64,000 nucleotides of DNA from Clostridiales bacterium (GCA_019416455.1 DXXG01000016.1:1-64000), one strand, 5' to 3'. Shown: positions 51,754 to 60,650, counted from the first letter of the stretch. Notes: a model not told the origin generated them from the letters alone. A program made the numbers and translations.

Positions 51754-52672
51754 AGGACGCCTCACCCCCTTCCGGAGAAATCGTCAGAATCGCTCGGATC
51801 TCCCCGGGAGAATTCCGTCCAGACAAACACACTGCCGTTCGGAAAGCCCCTGTCTCCAAAAGAGCCCGGCACAGAGGCCGCCGAAACAGCTCTTCCGCTT
51901 CTCCATGAACAGAGGCAACCAGGGCCGCTCCTGACGCCGCTGCGAACATCACAGCCTCCAGGTCTCCGGAGGACAGCTCGTCACAAAAAATCACTTCCGG
52001 GGAAAGCATCCGCACCGCCACATCCATCCCTGCCGCCTTGGGATACCCCCGAAGCAAGTCCGCGGTGGGACCCAGATCGAACCCGCCCAGCTCTCCCCGC
52101 TCGTCCACCACTGCTACCCGCCGGCTGGGTCCAAACTTTCCCAAGGACAAAGATCGAGCAACGTCCCGCAGGAAAGTTGTTTTTCCGCTGGACGGCGGTC
52201 CGACCACAAGCACACCCCGATCAATAGGGACCCCTTCCAGAAACAGCCTGTCCCCGCACCCCACCACTTGACGTGGGATACGGTACACCAGACTAGTCAC
52301 ATCCCGTACGCTCTGGATGTGTCCTTTCTCCACCACGGCAGTCCCGCAGATACCTACCCGGCAGTTTTCCCCCAGCCGTACATATCCCCGGCGTATTTCC
52401 TCTTCGTGGCGGAACACGGAATGATCGCAGGCGTGAAGGAACAGCTCCTGTAATTGTCTGGGCGTGGTGATGATCCCCCGCTCCCTCACCCGAACGGTCT
52501 CCCCACCGGAAGCGAGAAACAATGTTCCCTCTCTGCCGCAGATGGAAACAGGCTGACCACTGGCAATATGAATATCGAAAGCCTGGGCCTTCACCCGCTC
52601 CGGAAGCGACAGCAGCAAGTTCCGGTACAGAGGAATCTGCCCCGCCACATAATCAAAACCGGAAGGTTCCAT
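51656..52672 (-). CDS. spoIIIAA: Stage III sporulation protein AA (secretion-type ATPase)
   Basis: 338 aa from ATG 52672 with AAAGGAGG. RecA/GspE-like ATPase: Walker A VGPPSSGKTTFLRD near residue 155, RVAVVDERGELGG near 185, and the Walker B-like VIFCDELSSGD near 225. The last 30-odd residues (GFGSGPADSQRAVGRDSGG...) are low-complexity and overlap spoIIIAB; they extend beyond the usual length of about 307 aa. Powers the SpoIIIA complex. Confidence 0.94.
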   Translation of the reverse strand: MEPSGFDYVAGQIPLYRNLLLSLPERVKAQAFDIHIASGQPVSICGREGTLFLASGGETVRVRERGIITTPRQLQELFLHACDHSVFRHEEEIRRGYVRLGENCRVGICGTAVVEKGHIQSVRDVTSLVYRIPRQVVGCGDRLFLEGVPIDRGVLVVGPPSSGKTTFLRDVARSLSLGKFGPSRRVAVVDERGELGGFDLGPTADLLRGYPKAAGMDVAVRMLSPEVIFCDELSSGDLEAVMFAAASGAALVASVHGEAEELFRRPLCRALLETGAFRTAVCLSGRNSPGEIRAILTISPEGGEASCGGFGSGPADSQRAVGRDSGGRPVKAPGTVVA

Positions 52673-52732
52673 GGCCTTTCCTCCTTTGTCCATGAGATGT
52701 TCATATCTATGGACAGGGCCTCCAAAATAGAA

Positions 52733-52759
52733 CCGCCCTCCCCCAAAAGGGAAGGGCGG
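52733..52759 (-). other. Hairpin in the spoIIIAA leader
   Basis: CCGCCCT / AGGGCGG stem with loop, immediately after the NUDIX terminator. Could be a second terminator stem or part of the spoIIIA leader. Confidence 0.45.
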
Positions 52760-52760
52760 C

Positions 52761-52791
52761 AAAAAAGCCCCTGCCGCATGGCAGAGGCTTT
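52761..52791 (-). terminator. Terminator of the NUDIX gene
   Basis: AAAGCCTCTGCC / GGCAGGGGCTTTT stem with a 4-nt loop and T-run on the minus strand, so the spoIIIA operon is transcribed separately. Confidence 0.82.
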
Positions 52792-52808
52792 CAATCTATG
52801 AATTTCTA

Positions 52809-53231
52809 TTATTTCTCCTTGGAGCGCTGTTCCCGATACGTAAGGAACGCTTGCAGGATCTCCCGGTCCGTGGCGTAGGTGACCAACTCCAGCGCTTCCT
52901 CCGGCGCCTTCCAGCAGATCTCCAGCACTTCCTCCGGCTGAGGCCGAGCATCATCCTCTTTCGCTTTGGCTGCGAAATAGATCACATCCTTCATCACATT
53001 TGGCTTGGGAGAATAGGTCACCATCTCCCGGAAACCGGTATCCAGCTTCACCTTCAAGCCGGTCTCTTCCCGGATCTCCCGCAGAGCTGTCTCAGTTTCT
53101 GTCTCCTTCTTCTCCACATGACCTTTGGGGAACGCCCAGTGGCCGCCGTTCTTGTGCTTGATCAGCAGGATCTCCAGGCCGCTGTCTCCTTTGCGGTAGA
53201 CTACGGCGCCGCAGGATTTTTCTTTCTTCAA
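52809..53231 (-). CDS. NUDIX hydrolase
   Basis: 140 aa. Complete Nudix box GHVEKKETETETALREIREETG near residues 37-58 (G-x5-E-x7-REUxEExGU). The N-terminus KSCGAVVYRK resembles bis(5'-nucleosyl)-tetraphosphatase (Ap4A hydrolase) members; substrate is inference. Good AAGGTGATGACC-type upstream region, own terminator. Confidence 0.9.
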   Translation of the reverse strand: MKKEKSCGAVVYRKGDSGLEILLIKHKNGGHWAFPKGHVEKKETETETALREIREETGLKVKLDTGFREMVTYSPKPNVMKDVIYFAAKAKEDDARPQPEEVLEICWKAPEEALELVTYATDREILQAFLTYREQRSKEK

Positions 53232-53262
53232 GGTGATGACCTCCTTTGAGAAATCTTCATAG

Positions 53263-53303
53263 AAAAAGGGGAAGCCCAGGCGTGGACCCAGGCGTCCCCT
53301 TAA
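53263..53303 (-). terminator. Terminator of the glk-galM operon
   Basis: AAGGGG / CCCCTT stem enclosing an inner GC-rich element with two CCCAGGCG repeats; minus-strand T-run follows. Confidence 0.7.
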
Positions 53304-53312
53304 AAAGCTCTT

Positions 53313-54359
53313 TTATTTTACAGAAAAACGGTACTCGGTCTTGGTGGAGAAGGGCACTCCCGGCTCCAGATACTGGAAGGGGAAGTTCTCGTGATGGACC
53401 GAGTCAGGGTAGAACTGGGTCTCCAGGCACAGAGCAGAATGGGGCTTCATAGGCTTGCCATCCTTGCCCACCAGACCGTCGGCGACAGCGTTGAAGGTAA
53501 ACAACTGCACACCAGGCAGATCGGACCACACTTCCATCACACGACCGCTCTCAGGCTCATAGGCTTCGCCAAACTTCCGGAAGCCTTCGCCGTCCACACA
53601 GAAGTTGTGGTCGAAACCGCCGCAGAGCTTGATCATCTTGTCGTCAGCGAACATATCGTCGCCCAGCTTCTTGGGAGAAGTAAAGTCCAGGGGACCGCCC
53701 TGAACAGACACGAAGCCGCCGTCGGGGATCAAATCCTCGGAGACAGTGGTAGACTTGGTGGCATTCAGAGTCAGGTAAGTATCCAGCACTTCCTTCTGGG
53801 GATCGCCGGTGAGGTTAAAATAAGAATGGTTTGTGGGATTGAAGGGAGTTGCCTGGTCGCAAACAGCATCATACTGAAGAGCCAGGGTGTTGTCCTTCTT
53901 CAAAGTATAGGTGACCTTCACCTTCAGATTGCCGGGGTATCCCTCGTCCCCATCAGGGCTTTCGTGAGTGAAAACGATGGAGGGTTCTTCCCCATCCTGG
54001 GTCTGGGCGTCGAACAGCACCTGATGGTAGCCCCCGGGACCGCCGTGCAGAGTGTTGGCACCGTCGTTCTTGGACAGAGTGTAAGTCTTGCCATTCAGAG
54101 TGAACTCAGCCCCACCGATCCGGTTGGCGTAGCGTCCCACATAGGTGCCCTGGAAATTGGCGCCATAGTACTCTTCCAAAGTACGATGGCCCAGCACCAC
54201 GTCTCCCAGTTTGCCGTCCTTATCGGGGACCAGCAACTGGATGATCCGACAGCCATAGGGAGTGACCACCAGAGTCATGCCGGCAGCGTTCTTCAAGGTA
54301 TAGAGAGCGACCTCACGGCCGTCAGGAAGTTTCCCGAAAACAGATTTCTCCACAGACAT
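53313..54359 (-). CDS. galM: Aldose 1-epimerase (galactose mutarotase)
   Basis: 348 aa from ATG 54359 with AAGGAGG. Converts beta- to alpha-hexoses. Motifs: GRYANRIGGAEFTLNGK near residue 70, the general acid His in NPTNHSYFNL near 175 and the C-terminal Glu in LCLETQFYPDS near 310. Two bases after the glucokinase gene, so galM and glk act together on free sugar. Confidence 0.95.
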   Translation of the reverse strand: MSVEKSVFGKLPDGREVALYTLKNAAGMTLVVTPYGCRIIQLLVPDKDGKLGDVVLGHRTLEEYYGANFQGTYVGRYANRIGGAEFTLNGKTYTLSKNDGANTLHGGPGGYHQVLFDAQTQDGEEPSIVFTHESPDGDEGYPGNLKVKVTYTLKKDNTLALQYDAVCDQATPFNPTNHSYFNLTGDPQKEVLDTYLTLNATKSTTVSEDLIPDGGFVSVQGGPLDFTSPKKLGDDMFADDKMIKLCGGFDHNFCVDGEGFRKFGEAYEPESGRVMEVWSDLPGVQLFTFNAVADGLVGKDGKPMKPHSALCLETQFYPDSVHHENFPFQYLEPGVPFSTKTEYRFSVK

Positions 54360-54361
54360 AA

Positions 54362-55318
54362 TCAAGCCTCCTTGCCCAGCAGCGCGGCACCGATGATGCC
54401 TGCGTCATTGCCCAGCTCAGCACGGCAGATCACAGTCTTCTTGGAGGAGTTCATGGCGTACTGCTCCTTCTCCACATACTCCCGCACAGGAGCCATCAGG
54501 GTCTCCCGCTCGTTGGAGATGCCGCCACCGATGCACAGGATGTCGGGCTGGAAGATGTTCACCATATCGATGATACCCACGCTGAGGTATTTGACGTACT
54601 CGTCCACCACTTCTTTGCCAATGGGGTCGCCCTGGCGCATAGCGTCGAAAGCGGTACGGCCGCTGACCTTGTTGATGTCTCCGTCCACCAAGGTCCACAG
54701 AGCGGAATCCTTAGGAGCCTTTTCCATATGCTCCTTAGTGGTCTTGATCAGGCCAGTAGCGGAAGCGTAAGTCTCCCAGCAGCCCAAACGACCGCAGGTG
54801 CAGGGACGGCCATCCACCACGATCACGGTGTGGCCCAGCTCAGCGCCGGCGTAGTTGCTGCCGGAGTAGATCTTGTGGTCGATGATGATACCACCGCCCA
54901 CGCCGGTGCCCAGGGTGATGGCGATAGCGTTGTCAGCGCCCTTCAGCGCGCCGGCCATGTACTCGCCATAAGCCGCAGCGTTGGCGTCGTTTTCCATATA
55001 GATCTTCTTGCCCTCCAACCGCTCGGAGAGCATTTTCTCCATGGGGGTGTTTTTAAAAGGCAGGTTATTGGCAAACTCAATGATACCTGTAGACTTATTG
55101 ATGGTCCCGGGAGAGCCCAAGCCGACCCAAGGCACATCATTCAGGGTAATGCCGGCATTCTTCAAAGCGGCATAGACGGTCTCCGCCATAGCGTCGGCCA
55201 CCTGCTCGGCGTTTTCCGTCTTGGTCTTGGAAGACGCGCGGGCAATGATCTGATTGTTTTCATCTACGATCCCAACAGCGATATTGGTACCGCCCAGATC
55301 GATTCCGAGATAATACAT
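54362..55318 (-). CDS. glcK: ROK-family glucokinase
   Basis: 318 aa from ATG 55318 with AAGGAG; the frame further upstream is promoter. Phosphorylates glucose with ATP. YYLGIDLGGTNIAVGIVDE is the phosphate site; ENDANAAAYGEYMAG and the ROK zinc motif CTCGRLGCWETYAS (CxCGxxGCxE) near residue 167 are intact. First gene of glcK-galM. Confidence 0.95.
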   Translation of the reverse strand: MYYLGIDLGGTNIAVGIVDENNQIIARASSKTKTENAEQVADAMAETVYAALKNAGITLNDVPWVGLGSPGTINKSTGIIEFANNLPFKNTPMEKMLSERLEGKKIYMENDANAAAYGEYMAGALKGADNAIAITLGTGVGGGIIIDHKIYSGSNYAGAELGHTVIVVDGRPCTCGRLGCWETYASATGLIKTTKEHMEKAPKDSALWTLVDGDINKVSGRTAFDAMRQGDPIGKEVVDEYVKYLSVGIIDMVNIFQPDILCIGGGISNERETLMAPVREYVEKEQYAMNSSKKTVICRAELGNDAGIIGAALLGKEA

Positions 55319-55367
55319 AGCAGTTGCTCCTTCAGCAGAAATTCTGGGGTCTCCCCAATCGATTATC

Positions 55368-55397
55368 AGTATACTATAAACCAATGCCAAAAGTAAA
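55368..55397 (-). promoter_or_regulatory. Promoter of glcK-galM
   Basis: Minus strand TTTACT (55392-55397), 18-bp spacer, TATACT (55368-55373). A TGGGG/CCCCA hairpin lies in the leader at 55343-55356. Confidence 0.5.
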
Positions 55398-55441
55398 TGT
55401 TTCTTAGAGAAAATTCCATGTTTTTTTACCAGCCAACCCTC

Positions 55442-55470
55442 TTGATTTTCTAAGAAAGCTATGATAATAT
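55442..55470 (+). promoter_or_regulatory. Promoter of tRNA-Leu
   Basis: TTGATT (55442-55447), 17-bp spacer, TAATAT (55465-55470), about 30 bp before the tRNA. Confidence 0.65.
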
Positions 55471-55500
55471 AACTTAGTTAATTCACATCCCTTTTCCCGC

Positions 55501-55587
55501 GCCGCTGTGGTGAAATCGGCAGACACAAGGGACTTAAAATCCCTCGGTAGCAATACCGTACCGGTTCAAGTCCGGTCAGCGGCACCA
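55501..55587 (+). tRNA. tRNA-Leu (TAA)
   Basis: Class II cloverleaf of 87 nt: acceptor GCCGCTG / CAGCGGC, anticodon stem GGGA/TCCC with loop CTTAAAA giving TAA, a long variable arm (CTCGGTAGCAATACCG) and encoded CCA. Confidence 0.97.
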
Positions 55588-55633
55588 GGCTGAGCTCAGA
55601 ACGCAAGTCGCGTCCTGAGCCCGGCCTTTTTAT
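55588..55633 (+). terminator. Terminator of tRNA-Leu
   Basis: GCTCAGAACGC / GCGTCCTGAGC stem followed by GGCCTTTTT. Confidence 0.82.
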
Positions 55634-55675
55634 TTACCCTTTTCCTCACTCGGAAGAGAACCGTTTTTCTCTAAT

Positions 55676-55718
55676 AAAAAAAGCCTGGCAGGTTTTTGAA
55701 AGCTGCCAGGCTTTTTTT
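55676..55718 (-). terminator. Terminator of the dtnK-pdxA2 cluster
   Basis: 10-bp stem AGCCTGGCAG / CTGCCAGGCT with A-run and T-run on both sides; can work in both directions. Confidence 0.88.
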
Positions 55719-55721
55719 AGT

Positions 55722-56762
55722 TTATTGGTGAGAACTGCTCCGAGTAGCCGCAAAGCTGACGGCATAGTCGATAGCGTTTTTCAAGCTCAATTCATTTGCA
55801 TTGCCGGTACCAGCCTGGTCGAAGGCGGTGCCGTGGTCCACACTGGTCCGAATAATAGGCAGTCCCAGGGTAATGTTTACTCCTTCCACAGCGCTCCACT
55901 GCCCCAGGTCCTTGTCATAGACAAACCCCACCACTTTCAAAGGAATATGTCCCTGATCGTGATACATGGCCACTACGATATCGTACCAACCACCCTGTGC
56001 CTTGGAGAAGATGGTATCAGCAGGAACAGGACCCTGGGCGTCGATACCTTCCTGTTGGGCTTGGGCGATGGCCGGTCCGATCTCCTGGATTTCTTCCTGG
56101 CCGAACAATCCGCCTTCCCCGCAATGAGGATTGAGTCCCGCCACGCCTACCCGGGGCTTTTCGATCCCCATATCCCGGCAGGCCTTGTCCGCGATGCGAA
56201 TCACTTCCAGCACCCGGTCTTTTTTCACTCGGTCGCAAGCCTCCCGCAGAGAAACATGGGTGGAGACATGTACTACCCGCAGATCCTTGTGGGCCAGCAT
56301 CATGGTGTAATGCTGGGTGCCGGTATAATGGGCGTAGATCTCGGTATGGCCAGAAAAATGGTAACCCGCCAGGTTCATCGCTTCCTTATTGAGAGGGTTG
56401 GTGACTGTGGCATCCACTTTTCCCTCCATGGCAAGCTCGATGGTCTTTCGCACATACTGAAAAGCGGCGTTGCCCGCCTGGGCCGAGACCTTGCCCAACT
56501 CATACTCCTCTGGGGTCAATAGCTTCATGTCGTACAGGTCGATAGTCCCCACCTGGTACAGTCCTTGAGCAGGGTCGCTGACAGGATGGATCCGGATCTC
56601 CTCAGCTCCCACCAAACGGCACGCCCTCTCCAAGATCTCCCTATCACCAATGACCAAAGGTTTGCACTTCTCATAAACTGCCGGATCTCTCAAGGCTTTC
56701 ACTGTGATCTCCGGTCCAACACCGGCAGGATCTCCCATGGTGATGCCGATAATCTTCCTCAT
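55722..56762 (-). CDS. pdxA2: PdxA2-type 4-phospho-sugar-acid dehydrogenase
   Basis: 346 aa from ATG 56762 (AAAGGA, 9 nt). Homologous to 4-hydroxythreonine-4-phosphate dehydrogenase: ITMGDPAGVGPEI, the metal His in SGHTEIYAH near residue 137, LNPHCGEGGLFG near 210 and MYHDQGHIPLKVVGF near 270. Directly after a DUF1537 kinase, the pairing known for D-threonate/D-erythronate catabolism, where PdxA2 oxidises the 4-phosphate and DHAP results. A pyridoxine role is less likely because no other vitamin B6 genes are near. Confidence 0.88.
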   Translation of the reverse strand: MRKIIGITMGDPAGVGPEITVKALRDPAVYEKCKPLVIGDREILERACRLVGAEEIRIHPVSDPAQGLYQVGTIDLYDMKLLTPEEYELGKVSAQAGNAAFQYVRKTIELAMEGKVDATVTNPLNKEAMNLAGYHFSGHTEIYAHYTGTQHYTMMLAHKDLRVVHVSTHVSLREACDRVKKDRVLEVIRIADKACRDMGIEKPRVGVAGLNPHCGEGGLFGQEEIQEIGPAIAQAQQEGIDAQGPVPADTIFSKAQGGWYDIVVAMYHDQGHIPLKVVGFVYDKDLGQWSAVEGVNITLGLPIIRTSVDHGTAFDQAGTGNANELSLKNAIDYAVSFAATRSSSHQ

Positions 56763-56815
56763 AAAGCTCATTCCTTTCTCAATGGTTCACTGTCAAAAAT
56801 GCACCTTCACTTGAC

Positions 56816-58057
56816 TTATCCTTGGAACGGTCCCCGCACTACCCCCTTGGCCAAAGCCTCATGGAGCCGCGAAAGCAGTTCTTTCTGTCCGAATCCTCCC
56901 GATTTCGATAGAAGCGTTCTGGTCTGCCCGTCCCCTACTTGGATCTGAGATAGCACCACTCCCGGCACTGGTTCCGCCAAAGGAGAAATCTGGGAAACAG
57001 GCAGATGGTGGATCAACCCCATCAGGGTATCGCCTCCGATCACCATAGGCTGGTACTTCTCAATATGAGGGCTGTGAAGCAGGCGGTACATAAGAGCTCC
57101 CAGTGCCTGGGCCACGGTCTCCCGACAACCGTTTTCCTGGTTCTGGTCCATAGACCCAGCAGTGTCCAACAAAACGTCCCGGCCCAATCTCATGGTTTCC
57201 CCAATCCGGTCCACCAATTTCTTCCCTTCTGGACCGTTCACATATTTCGGAACTAACTGCCTACTGTCCAGAGACAAACGGATACCGCCCCGGCTCTCCC
57301 CAAACGCGAGCTGGTCCTTAGAAATGGGGTTAAGGCTACCGCAAAGAACCAGCAACGGTCTTTCGTCCGGAGCGAGACTGCGAACGTCTTGTTCCAAGCC
57401 CAAAGGACCGCTTAGCCGGGAAGCGAAGCCCGCGCAGCCTCCCAACAGTTGGAACCGTCCTGCATTTTTCAGGTCTCCAGCAATCCTGTCCAGATCCTCG
57501 CTGCTCTTTGCGTCAAAAATTCCCACGGTGGAGCGGCCAGTCAAAGGCGCTAAAGGATCCCTTCTCTCGAAAAGCTGTGTTTCCACCTTCAAGCCCCGAA
57601 ACAGATCGGCGACCTGGGAAGAACGCACCGGCTCAAAGGGATCTTTGCCAAAAACGCTTTCATGGACAGGCACACCGCTAATGTAATGGACCCCCTTTCG
57701 GGTAACGCGGTCCATCTGCGGAAAAGCAGGAACAAAGGCGGCAAAATCCCAGCCGGAAGCATCCAACGCCGCCTGAAACATGGGGCCAATATTTCCCCGC
57801 AAAGCGGAATCTGTTTTGATGTAGAGCCGCTCTGCCCCGGCGTCCAATACTCGGCGAACTATATCATAACAGTCCTTGTACGCCTGTTCCGGAGAGCTGT
57901 GCCGCAGTTCCCCATCTACCACCAGAATATCCGCCGAACGCGCCAGCTCCCCCGGAAGTTCTCCGGCCCACACCTGCACTTGGGTAGAACCACCCGCAAA
58001 TTTGATGCCCGTATCCAAGGCACCGGTAAGATCGTCCGCAATCACCGCCAACTTCAT
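56816..58057 (-). CDS. dtnK: Four-carbon acid sugar kinase (DUF1537; D-threonate/D-erythronate type)
   Basis: 413 aa from ATG 58057 with AAAGGA. The N-terminus LAVIADDLTGALDTGIKFA is diagnostic for DUF1537; YIKTDSALRGNIGPM near residue 91 and IGGDTLMGLIHHL near 360 complete the substrate and ATP sites. Phosphorylates a C4 sugar acid for PdxA2. Controlled probably by the LacI protein upstream. Confidence 0.88.
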   Translation of the reverse strand: MKLAVIADDLTGALDTGIKFAGGSTQVQVWAGELPGELARSADILVVDGELRHSSPEQAYKDCYDIVRRVLDAGAERLYIKTDSALRGNIGPMFQAALDASGWDFAAFVPAFPQMDRVTRKGVHYISGVPVHESVFGKDPFEPVRSSQVADLFRGLKVETQLFERRDPLAPLTGRSTVGIFDAKSSEDLDRIAGDLKNAGRFQLLGGCAGFASRLSGPLGLEQDVRSLAPDERPLLVLCGSLNPISKDQLAFGESRGGIRLSLDSRQLVPKYVNGPEGKKLVDRIGETMRLGRDVLLDTAGSMDQNQENGCRETVAQALGALMYRLLHSPHIEKYQPMVIGGDTLMGLIHHLPVSQISPLAEPVPGVVLSQIQVGDGQTRTLLSKSGGFGQKELLSRLHEALAKGVVRGPFQG

Positions 58058-58107
58058 TGGATCGTTCCTTTCAACTTGATTGTCTTTCCCCTTCCCCAAA
58101 CATGAGA

Positions 58108-58120
58108 GCAAGTCGTTTGC
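58108..58120. promoter_or_regulatory. Candidate LacI-type operator before dtnK
   Basis: GCAA-GTCGT-TTGC inverted repeat; its reverse strand reads GCAAACGACTTGC, sharing GCAAACGA with the site at 59507-59522. Confidence 0.4.
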
Positions 58121-58161
58121 AAAGCATACCTATCATACTGTGACATACGCCCCGCAATTCA

Positions 58162-59199
58162 TCAATCGATGACCTCACAGTTACTGCGGGTCACCACCAC
58201 AGGACAGCAGTGCACCAGGTCCACCGGACGCTGCCCATGTACAAGGAAATTGACCAGGGCTTGAGCCGCATTGTACGCTTGATTCTTGGGAAGTTTATGG
58301 ATCACCGCGTCGAGGACTCCGTCTTTCAAGAACTGCTCACTCTGGGGAAACAGATCGTTCCCGATCAGCCGCAATTCCTCCCACCGGCCCGTCTCCAGCG
58401 CTGCCTCACACATGGCCACCGTATTCCGGGCGCTGGTGGAGTAAATCGTGGTAATGGCGGGGTCCTTTTCAAGATAAGAACACAGGGTATCCTTTACAGA
58501 ATGAGATGTGGTACGCCGGCTGAATTTCAGGATCTCACAGTCGGTTTTCTGTTCCATGATGACTTTCTCGAACCCCTGCATGTTGTAGTATTGATCCGCA
58601 ATGGAAAAGTCACCAGTCATCAGGATCTTGATGTGCTCTTTCCGGCCCGCCAAAAGCAGCAGATCCGCCGCCATCTTCCCCGCCAGATCGTCATAGCCTA
58701 AACTGCAACAAATCCGATCCTCCGGCGCGCTGTCTGTACCCACGAACACCACAGGCACCTGCTGCGCCATCCATTTTTGATAAACCTCACGGGCTTCCGG
58801 CAGTTCCTCTCCCATTGTCAGTACACCGCACAGTCCTGTCCCATGGTTTTTAAACGCTGTCTGTAAGGCGTTTACAAGACCGTCTGTGGTCCGCGTATAA
58901 GTGTACTTGCACAGATTAAATCCAAAACCAGCGTTTTCCTCAAAAAACTGTTGGACTCCATCCCACAGCTCGTTGGAATAATACTCCCGCTTGGGCAGGA
59001 TCACCGCGATATCCCTGTTGGCAGATTTCAACAGTGTGGCCATAGCGTTTCTATGATAACCCATACGCTGGGCCACTTCCCGGATCTCCTGACTCTTAGC
59101 CTTACTGACTCCCGCAGCTCCGGAAAGAGCCCGTTGAACTGTGGAAGGCGCAACCCCAACTGCTCTCGCTACGTCGGCAAGCGTTACAGATTTTGCCAC
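58162..59199 (-). CDS. LacI-family transcriptional regulator
   Basis: 345 aa from GTG with AAGGGGAG. N-terminal helix-turn-helix VTLADVARAVGVAPSTVQRALSG, hinge region (YHRNAMATLLKS), then a periplasmic-binding-type sensor domain (DIAVILPKREYYSNELWDGVQQFFEENAG... ) of the type-1 fold. It lies upstream of dtnK-pdxA2 and probably senses a related sugar acid or phosphate; ligand unknown. Its own promoter is at 59252-59280. Confidence 0.92.
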   Translation of the reverse strand: MAKSVTLADVARAVGVAPSTVQRALSGAAGVSKAKSQEIREVAQRMGYHRNAMATLLKSANRDIAVILPKREYYSNELWDGVQQFFEENAGFGFNLCKYTYTRTTDGLVNALQTAFKNHGTGLCGVLTMGEELPEAREVYQKWMAQQVPVVFVGTDSAPEDRICCSLGYDDLAGKMAADLLLLAGRKEHIKILMTGDFSIADQYYNMQGFEKVIMEQKTDCEILKFSRRTTSHSVKDTLCSYLEKDPAITTIYSTSARNTVAMCEAALETGRWEELRLIGNDLFPQSEQFLKDGVLDAVIHKLPKNQAYNAAQALVNFLVHGQRPVDLVHCCPVVVTRSNCEVID

Positions 59200-59251
59200 G
59201 TAAATTTCTCCCCTTCCTGGAAAAAACGTTCTATTTTTTCTCTATTATTAA

Positions 59252-59280
59252 TTAATAGCAAAGCCAGCAGCGAATGTCAA
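59252..59280 (-). promoter_or_regulatory. Promoter of the LacI-family regulator gene
   Basis: Minus strand TTGACA (59275-59280), 17-bp spacer, TATTAA (59252-59257). Confidence 0.75.
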
Positions 59281-59401
59281 TAAAAAGCGCAACAAAAACG
59301 CAAAATCATAATATTTGCCGCAAAAAAAGCGCTTATTTACAAATTTTTAGTGACTCATTTGTGTGCACCCCTAAATCAGAAACGTTCAAAGAATAAAATC
59401 T

Positions 59402-59430
59402 TTGACAAACCGAAGACCCAACAGTATACT
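59402..59430 (+). promoter_or_regulatory. Upstream promoter reading toward the cupin gene
   Basis: TTGACA (59402-59407), 17-bp spacer, TATACT (59425-59430). It would give a 200-nt leader; a weaker -10 TATATA at 59495-59500 lies closer. Confidence 0.65.
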
Positions 59431-59506
59431 GAGAGTCAGATCAAATAGCTTTTTCAAGCAACTACTTTCTACTTTTTCTTTGGGAGTAACGTGCCTATAT
59501 ATTTTA

Positions 59507-59522
59507 GCGCAAACGATAGCGT
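59507..59522. promoter_or_regulatory. Candidate LacI-type operator before the cupin gene
   Basis: GCGCAAAC|GATAGCGT with a central CG, the usual form of LacI-family sites; five of eight half-site positions are symmetric. It lies just after the TATATA box at 59495-59500. Confidence 0.4.
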
Positions 59523-59637
59523 AAATTTACTCTAAAACATCTATAGTAGAGCAACGAAAAGTAGTCATTGTTTTGAAACATTTCCATCTCGACCATAGAT
59601 ATTTTTCTTCTACATTTGTAAAGAAAGGATGAGGATC

Positions 59638-59982
59638 ATGGAAAAGCAGCACGAAAACCAAGTATTTGTACCTCACGAGCACATCGCCCCAGAACCGGCA
59701 GGAGAAGGTGTCGTGCGTCGGGTACTGGCCTACGGACCAGATGCCATGTGTGTGGAAAACGTATTCCAGACAGGAGGCGTGGGAGCCATGCACCATCACC
59801 CCCACACTCAGATCACTTACATCGTGTCGGGTCGTTACCGTTTCACTGTGGGAGATCAAGTGCGGGAAGTAGGACCCGGGGACACTCTGCTGAAACGAAA
59901 CGGCGTGGAACATGGTTGTGTGTGTCTGGAAGGCGGCGTGATGATCGACTTCTTCACCCCCATGCGGGAAGATTTTCTGTAA
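59638..59982 (+). CDS. Cupin-domain protein
   Basis: 114 aa from ATG 59638 (AAAGG, 9 nt; the ATG at 59629 is too close). A single cupin barrel with motif 1 MHHHPHTQITYIVSG, where the His residues and the Gln/Glu position bind metal, and motif 2 PGDTLLKRNGVEHG. Such small cupins act as sugar-acid isomerases or sensors. Divergent from the LacI gene and close to the C4-sugar-acid genes, so a role in that pathway is plausible inference. Confidence 0.85.
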   Translation: MEKQHENQVFVPHEHIAPEPAGEGVVRRVLAYGPDAMCVENVFQTGGVGAMHHHPHTQITYIVSGRYRFTVGDQVREVGPGDTLLKRNGVEHGCVCLEGGVMIDFFTPMREDFL

Positions 59983-60118
59983 GCGCCGTTCCACCCTCCC
60001 CATCCAATGGGCGATTGGAGACATATAAAGAGACCCAGCAACTCTTATGATTTCTTTGTCACAAGCAGCCAGACGGACAGCAGCTGCCTATGTTAGCTGG
60101 GTTGCTCTTAGGCATAAA

Positions 60119-60160
60119 TAAAAGTCCTCTGACCCAATTCTCAGTCAGAGGACTTTTTCT
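60119..60160. terminator. Terminator between the cupin gene and the DUF2871 gene
   Basis: AAAGTCCTCTGAC / GTCAGAGGACTTT stem with T-run and A-run, useful to both convergent transcripts. Confidence 0.82.
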
Positions 60161-60223
60161 TCTACTAGTTCCGATCTGTGCGCTGCCTTTTTCCGTTTCC
60201 TTTGGCAGCATGCCAGTAAGAGT

Positions 60224-60637
60224 TTATTCTTTTGATGCCGCTCGCTTGATTTGCACAAGTATCAGCACCAAACTGATCCCTAGCAAGATATGCCCGATCC
60301 CAGCAATCCCAGAAATTGCTGCGCTCATACCAGAGGAAAGCTCCGTACCCAGCACCTGGATCACTCCCCGTACCACAAACATCACACCAGTCAGGTTCAG
60401 GCCGACATGGTAGACAGCCAGCACCCGACCGGTCTTAGCACTGGTGAAGGAAAAATTCTTTTCCAGCAGAAGCAGCAACAGAAAAAAGACCATGCCCATG
60501 AGAAAGTAATGGGTATGTACCACTCCCAAGGTGGTTTTGGCAGTAAAGCCATTGAATTTGGTGAATTCCCGATAAAATACGCCGCCGATCATCGCGAGAA
60601 TGGCATACAGCAGCGCTGTGTTTCCATATCGTTTCAT
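60224..60637 (-). CDS. DUF2871 family membrane protein
   Basis: 137 aa with four helices. The family stretch GVVHTHYFLMGMVFFLLLLLLEK lies near residue 38 (broken as GVVHTHYFLMGMVFFLLLLL), with a conserved His pair. Function unknown. Last gene of a TetR-controlled unit. Confidence 0.8.
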   Translation of the reverse strand: MKRYGNTALLYAILAMIGGVFYREFTKFNGFTAKTTLGVVHTHYFLMGMVFFLLLLLLEKNFSFTSAKTGRVLAVYHVGLNLTGVMFVVRGVIQVLGTELSSGMSAAISGIAGIGHILLGISLVLILVQIKRAASKE

Positions 60638-60650
60638 ACTTATTCCTCCT

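Larger units (their letters stand above)
59200..59637. other. AT-rich divergent regulatory region of 438 bp
   Basis: Separates the lacI-type gene from the divergent cupin gene. It holds the two promoters and the operator listed separately, an AAGCGCTT palindrome near 59328 and several GCGCAA repeats. No gene is seen inside. Confidence 0.6.
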
